64,000 nt of DNA from Chondrus crispus (Eukaryota > Rhodophyta > Florideophyceae > Gigartinales > Gigartinaceae), in assembly GCF_000350225.1 (NCBI RefSeq), contig NW_005179145.1:33761-97760 (forward strand), in the 5' to 3' direction. The notes beneath the pieces were generated by a model. That model was not told the DNA's origin. It saw only the letters and a list, made by a program, of their open reading frames with translations, and ran no database searches. The translations under genes and the position numbers were made by a program. Below, one piece after another: positions 10,801 to 21,234 of the stretch. The stretch's first letter is position 1, and each line of letters starts with the position of its first letter.

Positions 10801-11990
10801 GAGAGGAAGTATCACACCAAAGAACTGAGACTAGCGGATATACCCTGGAAATTTTGTACAGTCTCCGACAAGCTCGTTCTTATGCTCTTTACGATGGATA
10901 CAACGCGGCGGTAGCGTACTTAAACCACTATTCTCAGGCAGCGTCATCCAAAACGTTAGCGGCTTTACAAAGTATTCTTGCAGATGTTCCTGCGCCGGGC
11001 CAATCGAGCGACAAGAATTCTTCTGAAACACACCCAGTGGCAACGGCTTTGGAAAATAGCTTCTTGAGCATGGAAGGGGAAATGGAAAATCAAGCAGCAT
11101 CGCTCCGCTCTATTCATAGACGATCGAAATTTCGAGTGCTCGTCATTACCAACAGCAAAGAGTCTTACGATGGCTTAATCAAAAGCTTGAAAAACTCAAG
11201 ATATATCTTGAAAGCTGCGGACGGTGAAATTGGGTTGTGCGAGCTTCGGCATCTCTGGAACGGAGTTGAGAATAAGAGAGGTGGTTACAGAAACGAGGAG
11301 TGTGAGGCATCTACGAAATTTTCGCATGTATACCATGTCGTGAATGACAGAAAAGGAAGATCTCGTGATCATTTCCTTCCTCCACTCCTCATGCAATATA
11401 TTCATGCCGGTCGCACCAAGTTGATTACTGTTGCCGTCGATGAGACTCGTACACTCGAAAGTATTCACGACCGTGACGTGACTCTATATCGCGAACTTAG
11501 TGCTGCCGTGCAAAATATTGAGACACGTGAAGCATGCCGAACCCTCTCGTATGTTACGACCATCTCACTGCTTGACGTATTGGCCTCGGTAAATCGCCTT
11601 GCTTCTCCCTTCGAGAAAATCAACGGGATGAGGCCAGCCGAAGCCGTTTCTCTTCGAGACAGCACAGAAGGAGCTGGGACGAATGTGATACTGGCACCGC
11701 ATAGGGACCTTACAAGACAGGAACGAATCAGACAGCAATCGTTCATCGAGACTGACGTGCACACGTCCGCTGCAGAGATATGCATGTCATCGATTCCCAA
11801 TATTCGACAGCTGCTTAAAGCAAAACTCAATTCTGCTCGGTGCGAAACGAACAACGGTATTTTGACTGTTGTTGTTAAGGTTGCGGTTGGCGAGAGGTGT
11901 ACCCCTGGCACTACTTTCATCCTTGCGGCCATAGCCAGCGATCCAGATCTTCTCAAGCACACGAAAGTGACGACAATTTTGGAGACGTAA
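7852..11990 (+). CDS. Large three-exon protein with degenerate FANCM/XPF-like helicase region (possible SHOC1/ZIP2 relative)
   Basis: Proposed exons are 7852-8009, 8111-8515 and 8612-11990, giving 1,313 aa. The introns are 8010-8110 (GTTAGT...CAG) and 8516-8611 (GTAAGT...CAG), and both joins keep the frame. The first ATG after an in-frame stop at 7774 is used; more 5' exons are possible. About residues 670-760 look like a first RecA-type helicase domain in layout: VVYLPPQLSFLSALAVIINS sits where FANCM has LVCLPTGLGKTFIAAVV, but the Walker A Gly-Lys-Thr is absent. RVVILDSFEF follows without a DEAH box. Near residue 1027, KFRVLVITNSKES resembles helicase motif IV. A dead XPF/FANCM-type helicase fold is typical of the meiotic crossover protein SHOC1/ZIP2. 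That link is inference from pattern only; the protein may belong to another family. Confidence 0.6.
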
Positions 11991-12043
11991 AGCGCGTTTT
12001 TTATTCGCGCACTCTGTCTAATATGTTACGGTACAGTATTTAG

Positions 12044-12709
12044 TTAACGTTCTTTGTCATGTGTGATGAGGAGTTCATCGGCATTTTCGAAGTCAAAGTC
12101 GATGCGACATACTGGGCATAATGCCCAATGAATCTTTGCTAGTCGGGCTGCTTTTGACGGACCTTCACGGTGCACGAGGCTGGCTTCCTTCTCACGTCTT
12201 CTCTCTTCGATATGGCTGCGATAGCCCCGATAACATGCCATATGCATTACATGAAGACATGGCCTAAGCTGCAGCGGCGCTTCTTCACCGCTTCCATCAA
12301 TTTCAACTTCCTCGATGCACACTGGACATGGATTGGGCGAGTTGCGATCTGCAAGAAATTCTTCTACTCTCTGCAAGGCGCTGAAAACATGGACCTCGCC
12401 ATAAATGGAACGCTCTTTGGCATCAGACTGAAGCAGTTCTTCAAGCTCTCTGATTTGTGCACTTTCTAGACCACGGGACTTTGATAGACTGAATTGAGCC
12501 GGGCTTGTCGGGTAGGATGCCGGAAAGGTGATGAAGAGCTCAGTTGCGGCAAAACACCATTCTTCGCTCCTTAGCCCAACATTAGGAGTTGCTTGGAAGC
12601 GAATTTGCGTGACATCTGCCCCTGCCGCAGAAATCTCAAGTTCAGGGCCGTAACTAGCTCGGAGTATCTCAAGCTCCGCACACAACGGGTTTGTATCATC
12701 TGACATCAT
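12044..12709 (-). CDS. RNF25: RWD-RING E3 ubiquitin ligase, RNF25-like
   Basis: A 221-aa intronless product with the RNF25 (AO7) plan. The N-terminal RWD domain (about 5-120) carries the family's YP...P turn in FPASYPTSPAQF (63-73). A C3H2C3 RING follows with ligands C128, C131, C151, H153, H156, C159, C198 and C201. The gap of about 38 residues between C159 and C198, filled by a charged helix (SHIEERRREKEASLVH...), is characteristic: human RNF25 has the same CLARYIQHMEQEL-type insert before CPVCRE. RNF25 is a RING E3 that recruits E2 enzymes; in animals it acts in ribosome quality control and DNA damage responses. The C-terminus stops soon after the RING, so this version lacks the long tail of the human protein. 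ATG at 12709, with a second at 12706. It is convergent with the plus gene ending at 11990. Confidence 0.85.
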   Translation of the reverse strand: MMSDDTNPLCAELEILRASYGPELEISAAGADVTQIRFQATPNVGLRSEEWCFAATELFITFPASYPTSPAQFSLSKSRGLESAQIRELEELLQSDAKERSIYGEVHVFSALQRVEEFLADRNSPNPCPVCIEEVEIDGSGEEAPLQLRPCLHVMHMACYRGYRSHIEERRREKEASLVHREGPSKAARLAKIHWALCPVCRIDFDFENADELLITHDKER

Positions 12710-13123
12710 GCCGGACCATTACGACAAGGTGAAGTGAAGGAGGCCTTGTAACTCTGACATACCAAGGCTGCTTCGGTTTGGCTATTCTTTTATAGATGCA
12801 AAAGCTGTTCTCGCATCTGCAGTGGCGTGAACTGCGTCCGTGGTGCGCTGTACTAGCGGAGAGTAGCACTGCCTCACCACGTCGACCACGTCGACTAGCG
12901 TAGACCAGCAAGGATGTCCGTGAAATAGAACATAGAGGACGGGAGTAGGACAGGTCTGAATAAATTGCATATAAAATAGCTACATAGGCACATTCTGTGA
13001 GGTCGTGGTCAGCTGAGTCAATCGCATATGTTCGGAAAAACAGTGCAATGTCTCCCTCGGCGGAACAAAGAAGATGCGATGTGGCCATCTGGCGAGCTCG
13101 ACTCATGAGCAACAACGTTTACG

Positions 13124-14114
13124 CTACGAAGAAACGCCAGCCGCTCGTAGAACAGTCTTGAAGTCAAACTTGTCACCGTCCTCATTGAATGCGACAACAG
13201 CATCAAAATTGCGCCGAGGCCCTAAGTAAAAGTGCTTCAGGAGCTCCATCAAACTGATCGCCCATCACACAGAATAAGAAAGTCAAGAAGATGTGTGAAA
13301 AGGTTAGCTCACCATCAACAGCTTGCTTTCGGTAGCAGGCTAAATCACGGCCAAGGAAAGATCTCGCTTACACTTTTGCCTCCTGTACCGTTAGCTGGTT
13401 CGTGACTTCTCCACGCAGTAGCGCTACGCCCTTTGTCTCTAACATTTCATCAAACATCGTGATTGTGAGGTAGGGTTGCGCACCCGCTGCGTTCTGTTTG
13501 TAATCTTCTAGATACGTCATAAAGCATTGCTTTCCTTGGAACTGCACCAGCAGCGTGAAGTAACCATTCCCTCTGTGGACACGCAATCATACATCCGGTA
13601 AGACATTACTGCGCGCATGCCTTCAAAAAAGGGAAAATCGCGTGATCGAGGGGATAGAAAATGCTTACCTTGGCACGGGAAACACAAAATGTCTGCAACG
13701 TTCTGTTCTTTGCAAAAGCAATCCATATTCTTCAAAAGATAGCGTGTCCCCAACTGCAGACTTGTGGTCTTTGTGGTACTCGTTCCAAATCTCACGTACG
13801 CGAGGAGCTCCATGCTTTGTTAAAAGCTGTATCTTGACAACCTCACTGAGTTTGCGTGGTCCGGGGTAGGAAAAACCAGAAACCGCAGCCGATCCATCAG
13901 ACCCGGGGGCTGTGCTGAACTCCCTTTTGATCGCTAGTTGGTGAGAGCAAGCCGGACTTAAATGCATTGGTCTTGAGGTAGTGGATGGGTGCTCTGAACG
14001 AAGCAGTTGGTGAGTCCGCTGAAACTGACGAGTGCTAGTTGATACGGACCGAGAACATCGCTGCATTGCTTGAGCCTTTGCGGACAGTCGGAGAACGGAT
14101 CGCATGAATGACAT
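13124..14114 (-). CDS. ATP11: Mitochondrial F1-ATPase assembly factor ATP11 (ATPAF1)
   Basis: Exons on the minus strand are 14114-13669, 13572-13372 and 13253-13124 (258 aa). The introns of 96 and 118 bp start GTAAGC and end CAG, with both joins in frame. ATP11 is the matrix chaperone that binds free F1 beta subunits during ATP synthase assembly. The N-terminus (MSFMRSVLRLSAKAQAMQRC) is Arg/Ser-rich with no acidic residues, as in a mitochondrial presequence. The family core is clear: VREIWNEYHKDH (human WKEYHAEK), then FVFPVPRGNGYFTLLVQFQG (human FLCALPRRGGYEFFVGQW), ETKGVALLRGEV (human EEKGIVLMTAEM), and LTVQEAKVLMELLKHFY (human NVAEAQCIANQVQLFY). It is divergent from the RNase III gene. Confidence 0.92.
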
Positions 14115-14488
14115 CGCGGTTGGCTACGGTACAAGGTGATCAGGCAACGTTGTTAAGCGATGATCGCGGTCAGATAGTTGGGGTTGCTAAGCAGAGCAAA
14201 CAAGAGCGCAGTTGAGACCAAGGGGAAGTAACCTTTCCTTAAAGGCATAGAGTGCCCATGGATACCTGACATAAGCATGTGAGAGCTGTCCTTGAGTGCA
14301 GCACCAGTGATGATGGAAACTTTTCAAAAAATATTTTCGTTGTTTTTTGGTCTCCCGTATGCTCGAAAACAAATGGGGGATTAGACCCGACAGACGAACT
14401 CAGAGCAGTTAAGGCCAGCTCAAAAACGATCGGCGTCATGAATGGTTGCAGATGTATCAGATTCTGAAACACAACGCTCGTGTTCACG
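14115..14488. promoter_or_regulatory. Divergent promoter region between ATP11 and RNase III genes
   Basis: This 374-bp gap separates two head-to-head genes whose products both appear to act in organelles, so the region may drive both. No TATA box is obvious. Short open frames on both strands here have no protein-like features. Confidence 0.35.
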
Positions 14489-15827
14489 ATGGGAATACCG
14501 GCATTCACGCAAGCGGCAGGTTTGAATAGGGCATTTTTGCGGGTCGGATATGTCCGGACAAGACTCGCACGAAGACCACATGGATCAAGGCATGGCTATT
14601 CACAGTTTAATTGCCACGCATTCTGCGCTCATGCCCACCAAAAAGCACCCCAAGCTGCTCAGAGAATGAAAATGCACACCTCTCCAAAAACTGTGCTTCA
14701 GGACATTTCAATTACTCGCGTCGAATCGATCCTGAAGCACAAATTTAAGGATCGTTCGCTGCTAGCACAAGCATTGTCTCACCGCTCTCTAATCAACAAC
14801 AACTTTAAACGGTGCGATTTAATGTACGAAACTGACAAAGGTCATTTCCGAGAAATCGAAGCCAACAACGAGCGGTTAGAACTTCTGGGAGATAGGGTAT
14901 ATGGCCTTCTTGTCATGGAGGGTTTGTACAATCACCACGCTACCAAAACGGAGGGCCAGTTGAGTACTCTTTCGCACTTTCTTCTATCTCGTGACCAAGC
15001 GCACAAATTCTGCGAGTACGTGTACCACAACATGCGTCTTCGAGATTATTCTGTCCTTAAAAGATCTGTCATGAACTAATTCCGTTTTGTTTAACTTGGA
15101 TATGATATTTGGCTCATCTCTCTTGCTTTTCGAAAATCAGACAACTGGGACTGGATCAGTTCCTCTTGCAAGCGAAAGAGTTACGCGGCCAGAAAGGCTC
15201 GCGATACGGTGATATGTTTGAAGTAAGCTACTCGAAAAGGTTTTGTGGGGTTTTATATGTTTTGGAGGAACCATGTGCTCACTTATTTCGAGGAATCTAA
15301 CCAGATTTCCTTCCTCATGGAACTACGGATATGCGTATGAACTATTTCTACAGGCTTTGCTCGGTGCCCTCTTTCTCGATGGGGGATATGATGCGGCTCT
15401 AAGATTCTTTCAGTCCCAAATTTTACCTATTTGGGAAGTCGAATCACTCGGCCGTAAAACTTATATGTGCAAGAAACAAGAGCTCCAAGAGTACTTAGTG
15501 AAGCAAGGCCTCCCTGGAATGGCATTAGGTACGCGTTTCAAGTATATTGAGATCAGGGGAGACTACGTCAAGCAAACATTTACGCAAGGGATAGAGCTTT
15601 TTGGGCGTCGCGTGAGTATCGCGTCTGCTAAAACGCGGGCAGCAGCTGATCAAGCTGCTGCATCGCAATTACTATCTAATCTCAAAAAGTCAAAAGTGAC
15701 ATGTTTCTTGATTCGGTTAGCAAGAGACGCGAATGATCATGACTCTTTGGCTAAGTTACAGGCGATTCGAGCCGAGCAGGTGCGGGCGGACAGCTCTAAA
15801 GCCCTCTGCGGGAGCCCTTCGCGATAG
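14489..15827 (+). CDS. Organelle-type ribonuclease III with C-terminal dsRNA-binding domain
   Basis: Exons 14489-15015, 15141-15222 and 15354-15827 give 360 aa; the introns (125 and 131 bp) start GTACGT and GTAAGC and end CAG, both in frame. The ATG at 14489 opens a basic, Arg-rich leader of about 65 residues, suggesting mitochondrial or plastid import. The RNase III domain (about 72-245) has the signature NNERLELLGDRVY (126-138, with acidic E128/E131/D135) and GDMFEALLGALFLDGG (199-214, with D200 and E203). Both catalytic clusters of class I RNase III are therefore kept. A weaker dsRBD follows (about 250-320: KKQELQEYLVKQG ... AKTRAAADQAAASQLL). The layout matches bacterial-type RNase III or the mL44 ribosomal proteins; intact acidic residues favour an active enzyme for organelle RNA processing. 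The family is sure, the compartment inferred. Confidence 0.9.
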
Positions 15828-16676
15828 GTGTCGTAAATAACGCCTCTTCCAACTGCCCTTGAAACCCAGTCCAGTTCGCTGCGCATCTGGCATTCGTTGG
15901 CCTGGGACAGTTCTTTGATCTAAAGATAGACACTGGTCGAAATTTCCTCTTCAGCTGCAGGTCTCAATTGCATTTCGTGTTGTAATAGCGCAACTAGATG
16001 ACGGCACAAGAGAGTTGGTCTCTCATCGACGTCTGCTCACTAATTCTGTACCACAGACAGTCGTGAAATCGGCTCTACCTCTTGTGGGTATCTTCTTCTT
16101 ATTCCCGAACTGGCCGCATCGTACCCCTACTTTGAGGAATTGCTCAGGTGCATGCTAAATGCAGTTTGAAGGACTCATGCAACTGAGGCTATGTCGCCCT
16201 CGCTTTCAGCTCAAGGCAAACGCGTGTTTAACCCTGATCTCTGATAAGCGTTTCTAACTCAATCCTGTGGTCCTGCCCATGCATTTGGATACGATTGCGT
16301 TGCAGTCGCCTCACAACTCTGTAGGTAACGTAGAAACAGGCGCCAAAACCAAGCGTGCGCAAGGCAAAAGACGTTTCTTCCCATCAGAGCATGATCATAT
16401 GCCGTCGATCTAGAGTAACACAGCAATATTGGTTCTCCATCCTATGCTTCAGTATTCATGATGGTTGCAAAGGCACAGAACTAGTGTAGCGGGCGAGCGC
16501 AGTGTGCGGCAACGAGGTCGGGTCCACTTGACTGCAGGCGCAGACTTCATTTTCCTCTCCAGAGGTAGTTGCGTTGGTTGATTTGCGTCCCTGTCATTGC
16601 CTCCGAAGGGTATCAAACGACGTGTGAATGACCACGGCGTCTGGACATCGGTAGTTGTTCGCTCTGACAAACAGGT
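15828..16676. other. Gene-free interval between convergent genes
   Basis: 849 bp between the 3' ends of the RNase III gene and the dynamin gene. No coding region, tRNA cloverleaf or clear repeat was recognised. Confidence 0.5.
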
Positions 16677-18919
16677 TTATCGCTCGTTACTTTTCGACGA
16701 TTTGAACATGTCTGCTCTAGCGATTTTGTCGTCCAGGCCTTCCACAAGACTCAGTGAGTCCTGAACGACGGCCATTCGCGTACTGATGCCACGATTTTGA
16801 CTGTCTGCAAAGTCTGTAAAGGGCTGCAGTGCATCTCGAATCCCCGACACATGCGCTCCCATTTGCTCTTCGAGTCGGCCACGGAGCTCATTCCGCAAAC
16901 GGGTGCGGGTACTCATTACACGAGCTCTAAGCTCTGATCTGAGTGACATTCTCTGCCGTGGAACAGTCGCCAGCCCTAGGACTCCGAGAACACTCGCGAC
17001 AACTGGAATTGTGGGGTCTCCAAAAAGCATTGCCGGTGCGAAAGACGACGAGTTCATCAAGAACATGGACATGGAGCCAAATGAAGCGAGGCCAAGGCCT
17101 GCACTGAGCCGTATAGACTTCGAGATTCTCTCAGCGATTTTCTTGCCTTCTCTTCTAGAAATGTATTCGTTGGAGAGGTCCTCCGAAACTTCAGTCAACC
17201 GAGTTACTAAACGCTCTTGACCGCGTGTCCCTTCGATATCTCTACCGGATGGATACTTTGAGAATTGCAAGGATGAGTCTTGAGCATCAATCCCCTTTTC
17301 CTTGTTCATAGCAGCGATCTCCCGAGCTCGCTCCCCTATTCGTCGTGAGAAGATCGCCGTTGTCTCAGTAAGGTTTTGAGATGACATGTCAGCCAGCCAC
17401 TCACCCAAGCTTTGCACTTGTCGCTGCACAGACTTTCTCATTCCGCTAACTACTTCTTCCTCGAAAGCTTGCTCCATCGCAGATTTGTTATACAGGCTCC
17501 AAGCGTTGCTCACGCGGACGTGTGTATCAAAGAAAAGATCGGCTTTGTCGAGGACCTCCAACAGGACATTATCTACACGGGCAAAATGACCTGGATATCC
17601 TTTTCGTAAAGTTTCTTCGTGCCGTCGGAGCAGTGTTTCGATTCTGTGGACCGTGTCCATGTCTGCGTCAATGATGGTTTTGTTTCCGGAGAGAACGGCG
17701 ATGTACTTGCCTGCGACGGTTTTTCCAACGGACGCTGAGGCTCTGAGCTTGAGACGAAGTCGTTCGATAGAATCCAATTCTTCGTTTATGTACTCTTCAA
17801 GCTGGGCAAGGCCGGAGGACCCCCAGCGTTTGTCCTCTTCGTCGGACGTAGCTTCCTTTGCTTGCTTGGCATGTTTCGCCGAAAGAGCGAAGAGCCTGGA
17901 TCCGTTGCCAAGCAGTGCTTTTGCTGAGGAAGACACGAAATCGACGACCTCTTGTTTAGCTTGGTTCCCTTCCAACAAGTCTATTTTGTTGAGGACCAAT
18001 ACCACTTTCTTCCTAAGAAAATGCGCAATGGCAGAAGAAAACACGAAGGAGAAAAGCATGAACGTTAGAAGCCCACAACCTCAAGAACAGCAATCGCACA
18101 CGGCACACATTGAAAATGACGAACCGAGCGTTCTTACCCCCACGTTCGAATGCTCTCCAAAAAGAGCCTCTCGCTCTCACTGAACGGCCTATCGGCGGAT
18201 GTGACGAACAAAACGATATCGCACAGCGGCAAAAACTCCTTAGTCAAGGCCTCATGGCTGCGATCGATAGCGTTAGTGCCGGGCGTATCGACGATCTGCA
18301 GCCGACTGGCGAGGACTCGGACGGGCTCGCCCCGCACCAGCACGCCATGCTCATCCATGTACGGCGAAGATGACTGATCGGCATACTTGAGCTTGGTGAC
18401 CTTTGCCGTTGTCGGGGTGGGCCCCTCTGGCAACACGTCCCTCCCCAGCAGGGCGTTGATCAAGCTGGACTTTCCCGCATTGTACTCGCCCGCCACGACG
18501 AGCATGAAGAAGCCATCCCCCAGGCGGGCGATCTCCGTCTTCACCAGGCGCACATCACGCTCCGACGCCTCCGGTATGTGCTGTATTGCTGCCAGCACAG
18601 CGCGCAGGGCCTCGCGATGGGCGTCGATGAGGGCCGAAGCCTCGACGTCGAGACGCAGTCGGAGCCCTTTTTCCCGCAGTGCGGCATCGGAAACGGCAGC
18701 TACGTGTGACGGATCCCCCTTGTCGCCCGTGGCTGAGCGCGTGACTGAGCGCGTGGCCAGCGCGGCGAACCCCTGCTGGCGCGGCACCGCGCGGGCAAGT
18801 GGCGCCGCTTGGGTGATCTCCGCGCAGGCAGCTGCCAGCGCAGGGGATCGGGGATGTAGATGGTTGAAGACGCGAGAGGAGCGCCACACGGCGGACTGCA
18901 GGACGCGCAACGCAACCAT
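16677..18919 (-). CDS. Dynamin-like membrane GTPase, FZL/mitofusin family
   Basis: Two exons (18919-18138 and 18012-16677) give 705 aa; the 125-bp intron (GTAAGA...TAG) splits the sequence exactly before the G4 strand and restores TWGKKVVLVLNKIDLL. The GTPase motifs are G1 GEYNAGKSS (144-152), G2 PTTAKVT (169-175), G3 DTPG (211-214) and G4 NKID (269-272). Long helical regions follow (EEVVSGMRKSVQRQVQ; RARVMSTRTRLRNELRGRLE) around a hydrophobic, Gly/Met-rich stretch at about 565-620, which is probably the membrane paddle. This is the plan of bacterial dynamins, plant FZL and mitofusins, which remodel organelle membranes. The chosen ATG has a strong context (GCCATGG) and opens a basic organelle-type leader; an ATG 79 codons upstream is in frame but gives an unlikely sequence. 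Plastid (FZL) versus mitochondrial (FZO) role is undecided. Confidence 0.88.
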
Positions 18920-19226
18920 GGCGAGGAGGTGGGGCGGGTCAGGGCCTCCTTTATCAGCTGGGAGAAGGAGGTTGGTGGTGACCCATACGCGATCAACGGA
19001 TTTGCATGGCTGGCGATGAGGTGTGTCTCGAATGACAGACCCGGAAAGGTGGCATCGTGTATGAGACAGGATGCGACGTGGTGAGACGGTGCGGGAATGT
19101 ACACGTTGCCACGTGTGATATCGGTGACTTGGCAGGGTCGTGTTGTTTCGTTTCATTCAACCTTCCGGAGAGATTAGCAGGAGATTGGAGGAAGGTTTGG
19201 ATGCACTTTATGTTCCCCGAGATGTG

Positions 19227-19233
19227 TATAAAG
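19227..19233 (+). promoter_or_regulatory. TATA-like box upstream of the disordered-protein gene
   Basis: TATAAAG on the plus strand, about 80 bp before the proposed ATG at 19314, in the 394-bp gap shared with the divergent dynamin gene. Confidence 0.35.
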
Positions 19234-19313
19234 GAAAGCATCGACTCACTCCATTAATTAATCCTTTCAGGCAGTCGCGGCTTTCCAAAAGCGGCCACTC
19301 GTGACACCGACAA

Positions 19314-21119
19314 ATGAAAGGATGGATGGGAGGAAAAAGGTGAGACCCATTCGTTTCGTTTATTCCCAAACCTCGCATGCCCACCTGTAGTCGTTCACCA
19401 AACTAACTCTTCTCCTCCACACACTCTAGGCGCCGCGTCGTCGTCGAGAAGAGGGACCCCATCGCTCGCCAGCGCCAGTTCTTCGCGCGACGCCGCAAGG
19501 AGCAAAACCAGAGGAACCCAAATCCTCAGCTGCTCCACAATCCACTCGCACGTCCGATGCTCAACGACTTCCTGCAAGCAACCAGAGCACCGGAGCGCCG
19601 CAACCGCCAACCCTTGCGTCCGGCCAATCGTCCTCCGAAACGCCCATACCGCATCAGCGCCGACTTGCTCTTTCTTGCCGATCCTAACACTTTGCATTCC
19701 GCCGCTGCAAGTCCTCATCCGAAGAGGCGAAAGCACATTCGCGACGAAAGAAACGTCCATGCCGTGCCACCTACGCCATCTCCGCGCATCGAAGAGGACG
19801 CTTCCGACCTTATCCGTCTCCAGCGACTGCATCATACTGAAGCTAATACCAATGACCTGCGAATTTTTGAGGACCAAGAGGAGATCACCCCACGCTTTAG
19901 AAACCCAACTCTGCCATCCAATTTTCTAAACAGCGAGCACACGGGGAATACTCGCAAACGGCCATTGAACGCTTCAATTCAACCGAATCCTCCTCATGCG
20001 CATCGCCTACAACAGGAGCGCTCCAGAAAGCGTTTCAAACCTCAAATCGCAAATCAAAACCTTAGACGCCCTCGTGAAGACGAAAGAGAACATTCTCCAC
20101 AAGAGAGAGTTGACAGTATCCCAGACTCACATCGCCGTAGTTTCACAAGAGCTTTTCGGTTCCGACATGATACTGGGCCCCCTTGTTCTGAAAGTTCTGC
20201 TTTTGATCGCATCCCTCTCCTGAGCCCTTCTCTACGTCAAATCGAGACACGGATACACCGCCTTGATGATGAACAAGTGCCAGACTTGCCGGGTTCTTCC
20301 GAAGTATATCCACTTCGAAGTACTTCAAACGGTCTTACAGGCCTGGAGGAAAGGGTCACCCAACAAGGCTGCATCGCCAGGCCGTTGCAGAACATCCACA
20401 CCGAACCACTCATGCTCGCTGACGAGCCAAGTGAACCGAGATCAAGGAATCGTCATAAACAGGGTTCATTCCCAGGCTGTAGCGCTGAACGCTTGTCCCG
20501 CAGAAACACCTCCCCGTTGCAAGCGTCCACCTCGAGTAAGGACTGGTATCGAGAGAGCAGTCATCCGCTTGAAGAAAACTTTCAACGTATGCCCCTCGCC
20601 GAGAAGTTTCCTCATATAGAGATTGACTCGGAACGTGGCAGCCCATCGAGCCGTGAGAACACAATATTGCAACCACGCGACAGCTTCCAAAACATTTTGA
20701 GCAGAGACCCCTTTTACCTAAACGTGCTCAGCGCGGAGGTTATCCAAATTGAGAATGAGCTGCTTGACCAGCCCGATGGAGATGTAAGGACGTTTTCTAT
20801 GAGGCAAAGGAGAAGAGACCGTGGCACAAATAAGCAGAATGATGAGCCCACGCACCGCCAGCTTCAATCAGTCCGCTCCAAGGAAGCGGTACCTCTTGAT
20901 GAGAATGAAATGAAGGAGAACAAATCTCTAGCGTCAAATCCCATTCGGCAAACGCAATCAAACCCTGCCCCCGATAGCCAAAATGTACAGAGACCAAGGG
21001 ACATAGACCAGCAAGAAGTCACCGTCGAGGTTCTGCTGAACGCCAAGAATCCGGTAACGGACGCCATTACTCCGGTCTGGAGTGAATCCACAGAGCGGCC
21101 TCGAGGCAATCTACGGTGA
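19314..21119 (+). CDS. Basic, largely disordered protein of unknown function
   Basis: Proposed as a 26-nt micro-exon (19314-19339, MKGWMGGKR) plus 19430-21119, for 571 aa. The 90-bp intron has GTGAGA, a CTAAC branch-like motif and a CTCTAG end, and the join reads on in frame as RRRVVVEKRDPIARQRQFF. Without it the frame would start at an internal ATG (19557). Not recognised. The N-terminal 60 residues are Arg/Gln-rich (RQRQFFARRRKEQNQRN) and could bind nucleic acid. The rest is low in hydrophobics and rich in Arg, Pro, Ser, Asn and Glu, with short basic runs such as PKRRKH and RSRKRFK that could serve nuclear import. No folded domain is seen. The stop lies 116 bp from the 3' end of the convergent methyltransferase gene. 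Confidence 0.6.
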
Positions 21120-21234
21120 ACGCAATACTTTTGTTCACGCAAAAAGCGGAGGTACAGAGCTGTACTGCAACTTTTGTCTCCAGGCAAACTTTCCTCCGCC
21201 AACATCTGTACGCCAGCGATGAGCCTATCCCCTT

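Noticed and set aside
12696-13115. 139-aa open frame on the minus strand between the RNF25-like and ATP11 genes
   Set aside because: It overlaps the start of the RNF25-like gene, has no recognisable feature, and fills only the intergenic gap.
15828-16676. Possible tRNA or small RNA in the gap
   Set aside because: No cloverleaf, no GTTCGAATC-type T-loop and no A or B box pair could be found by eye.
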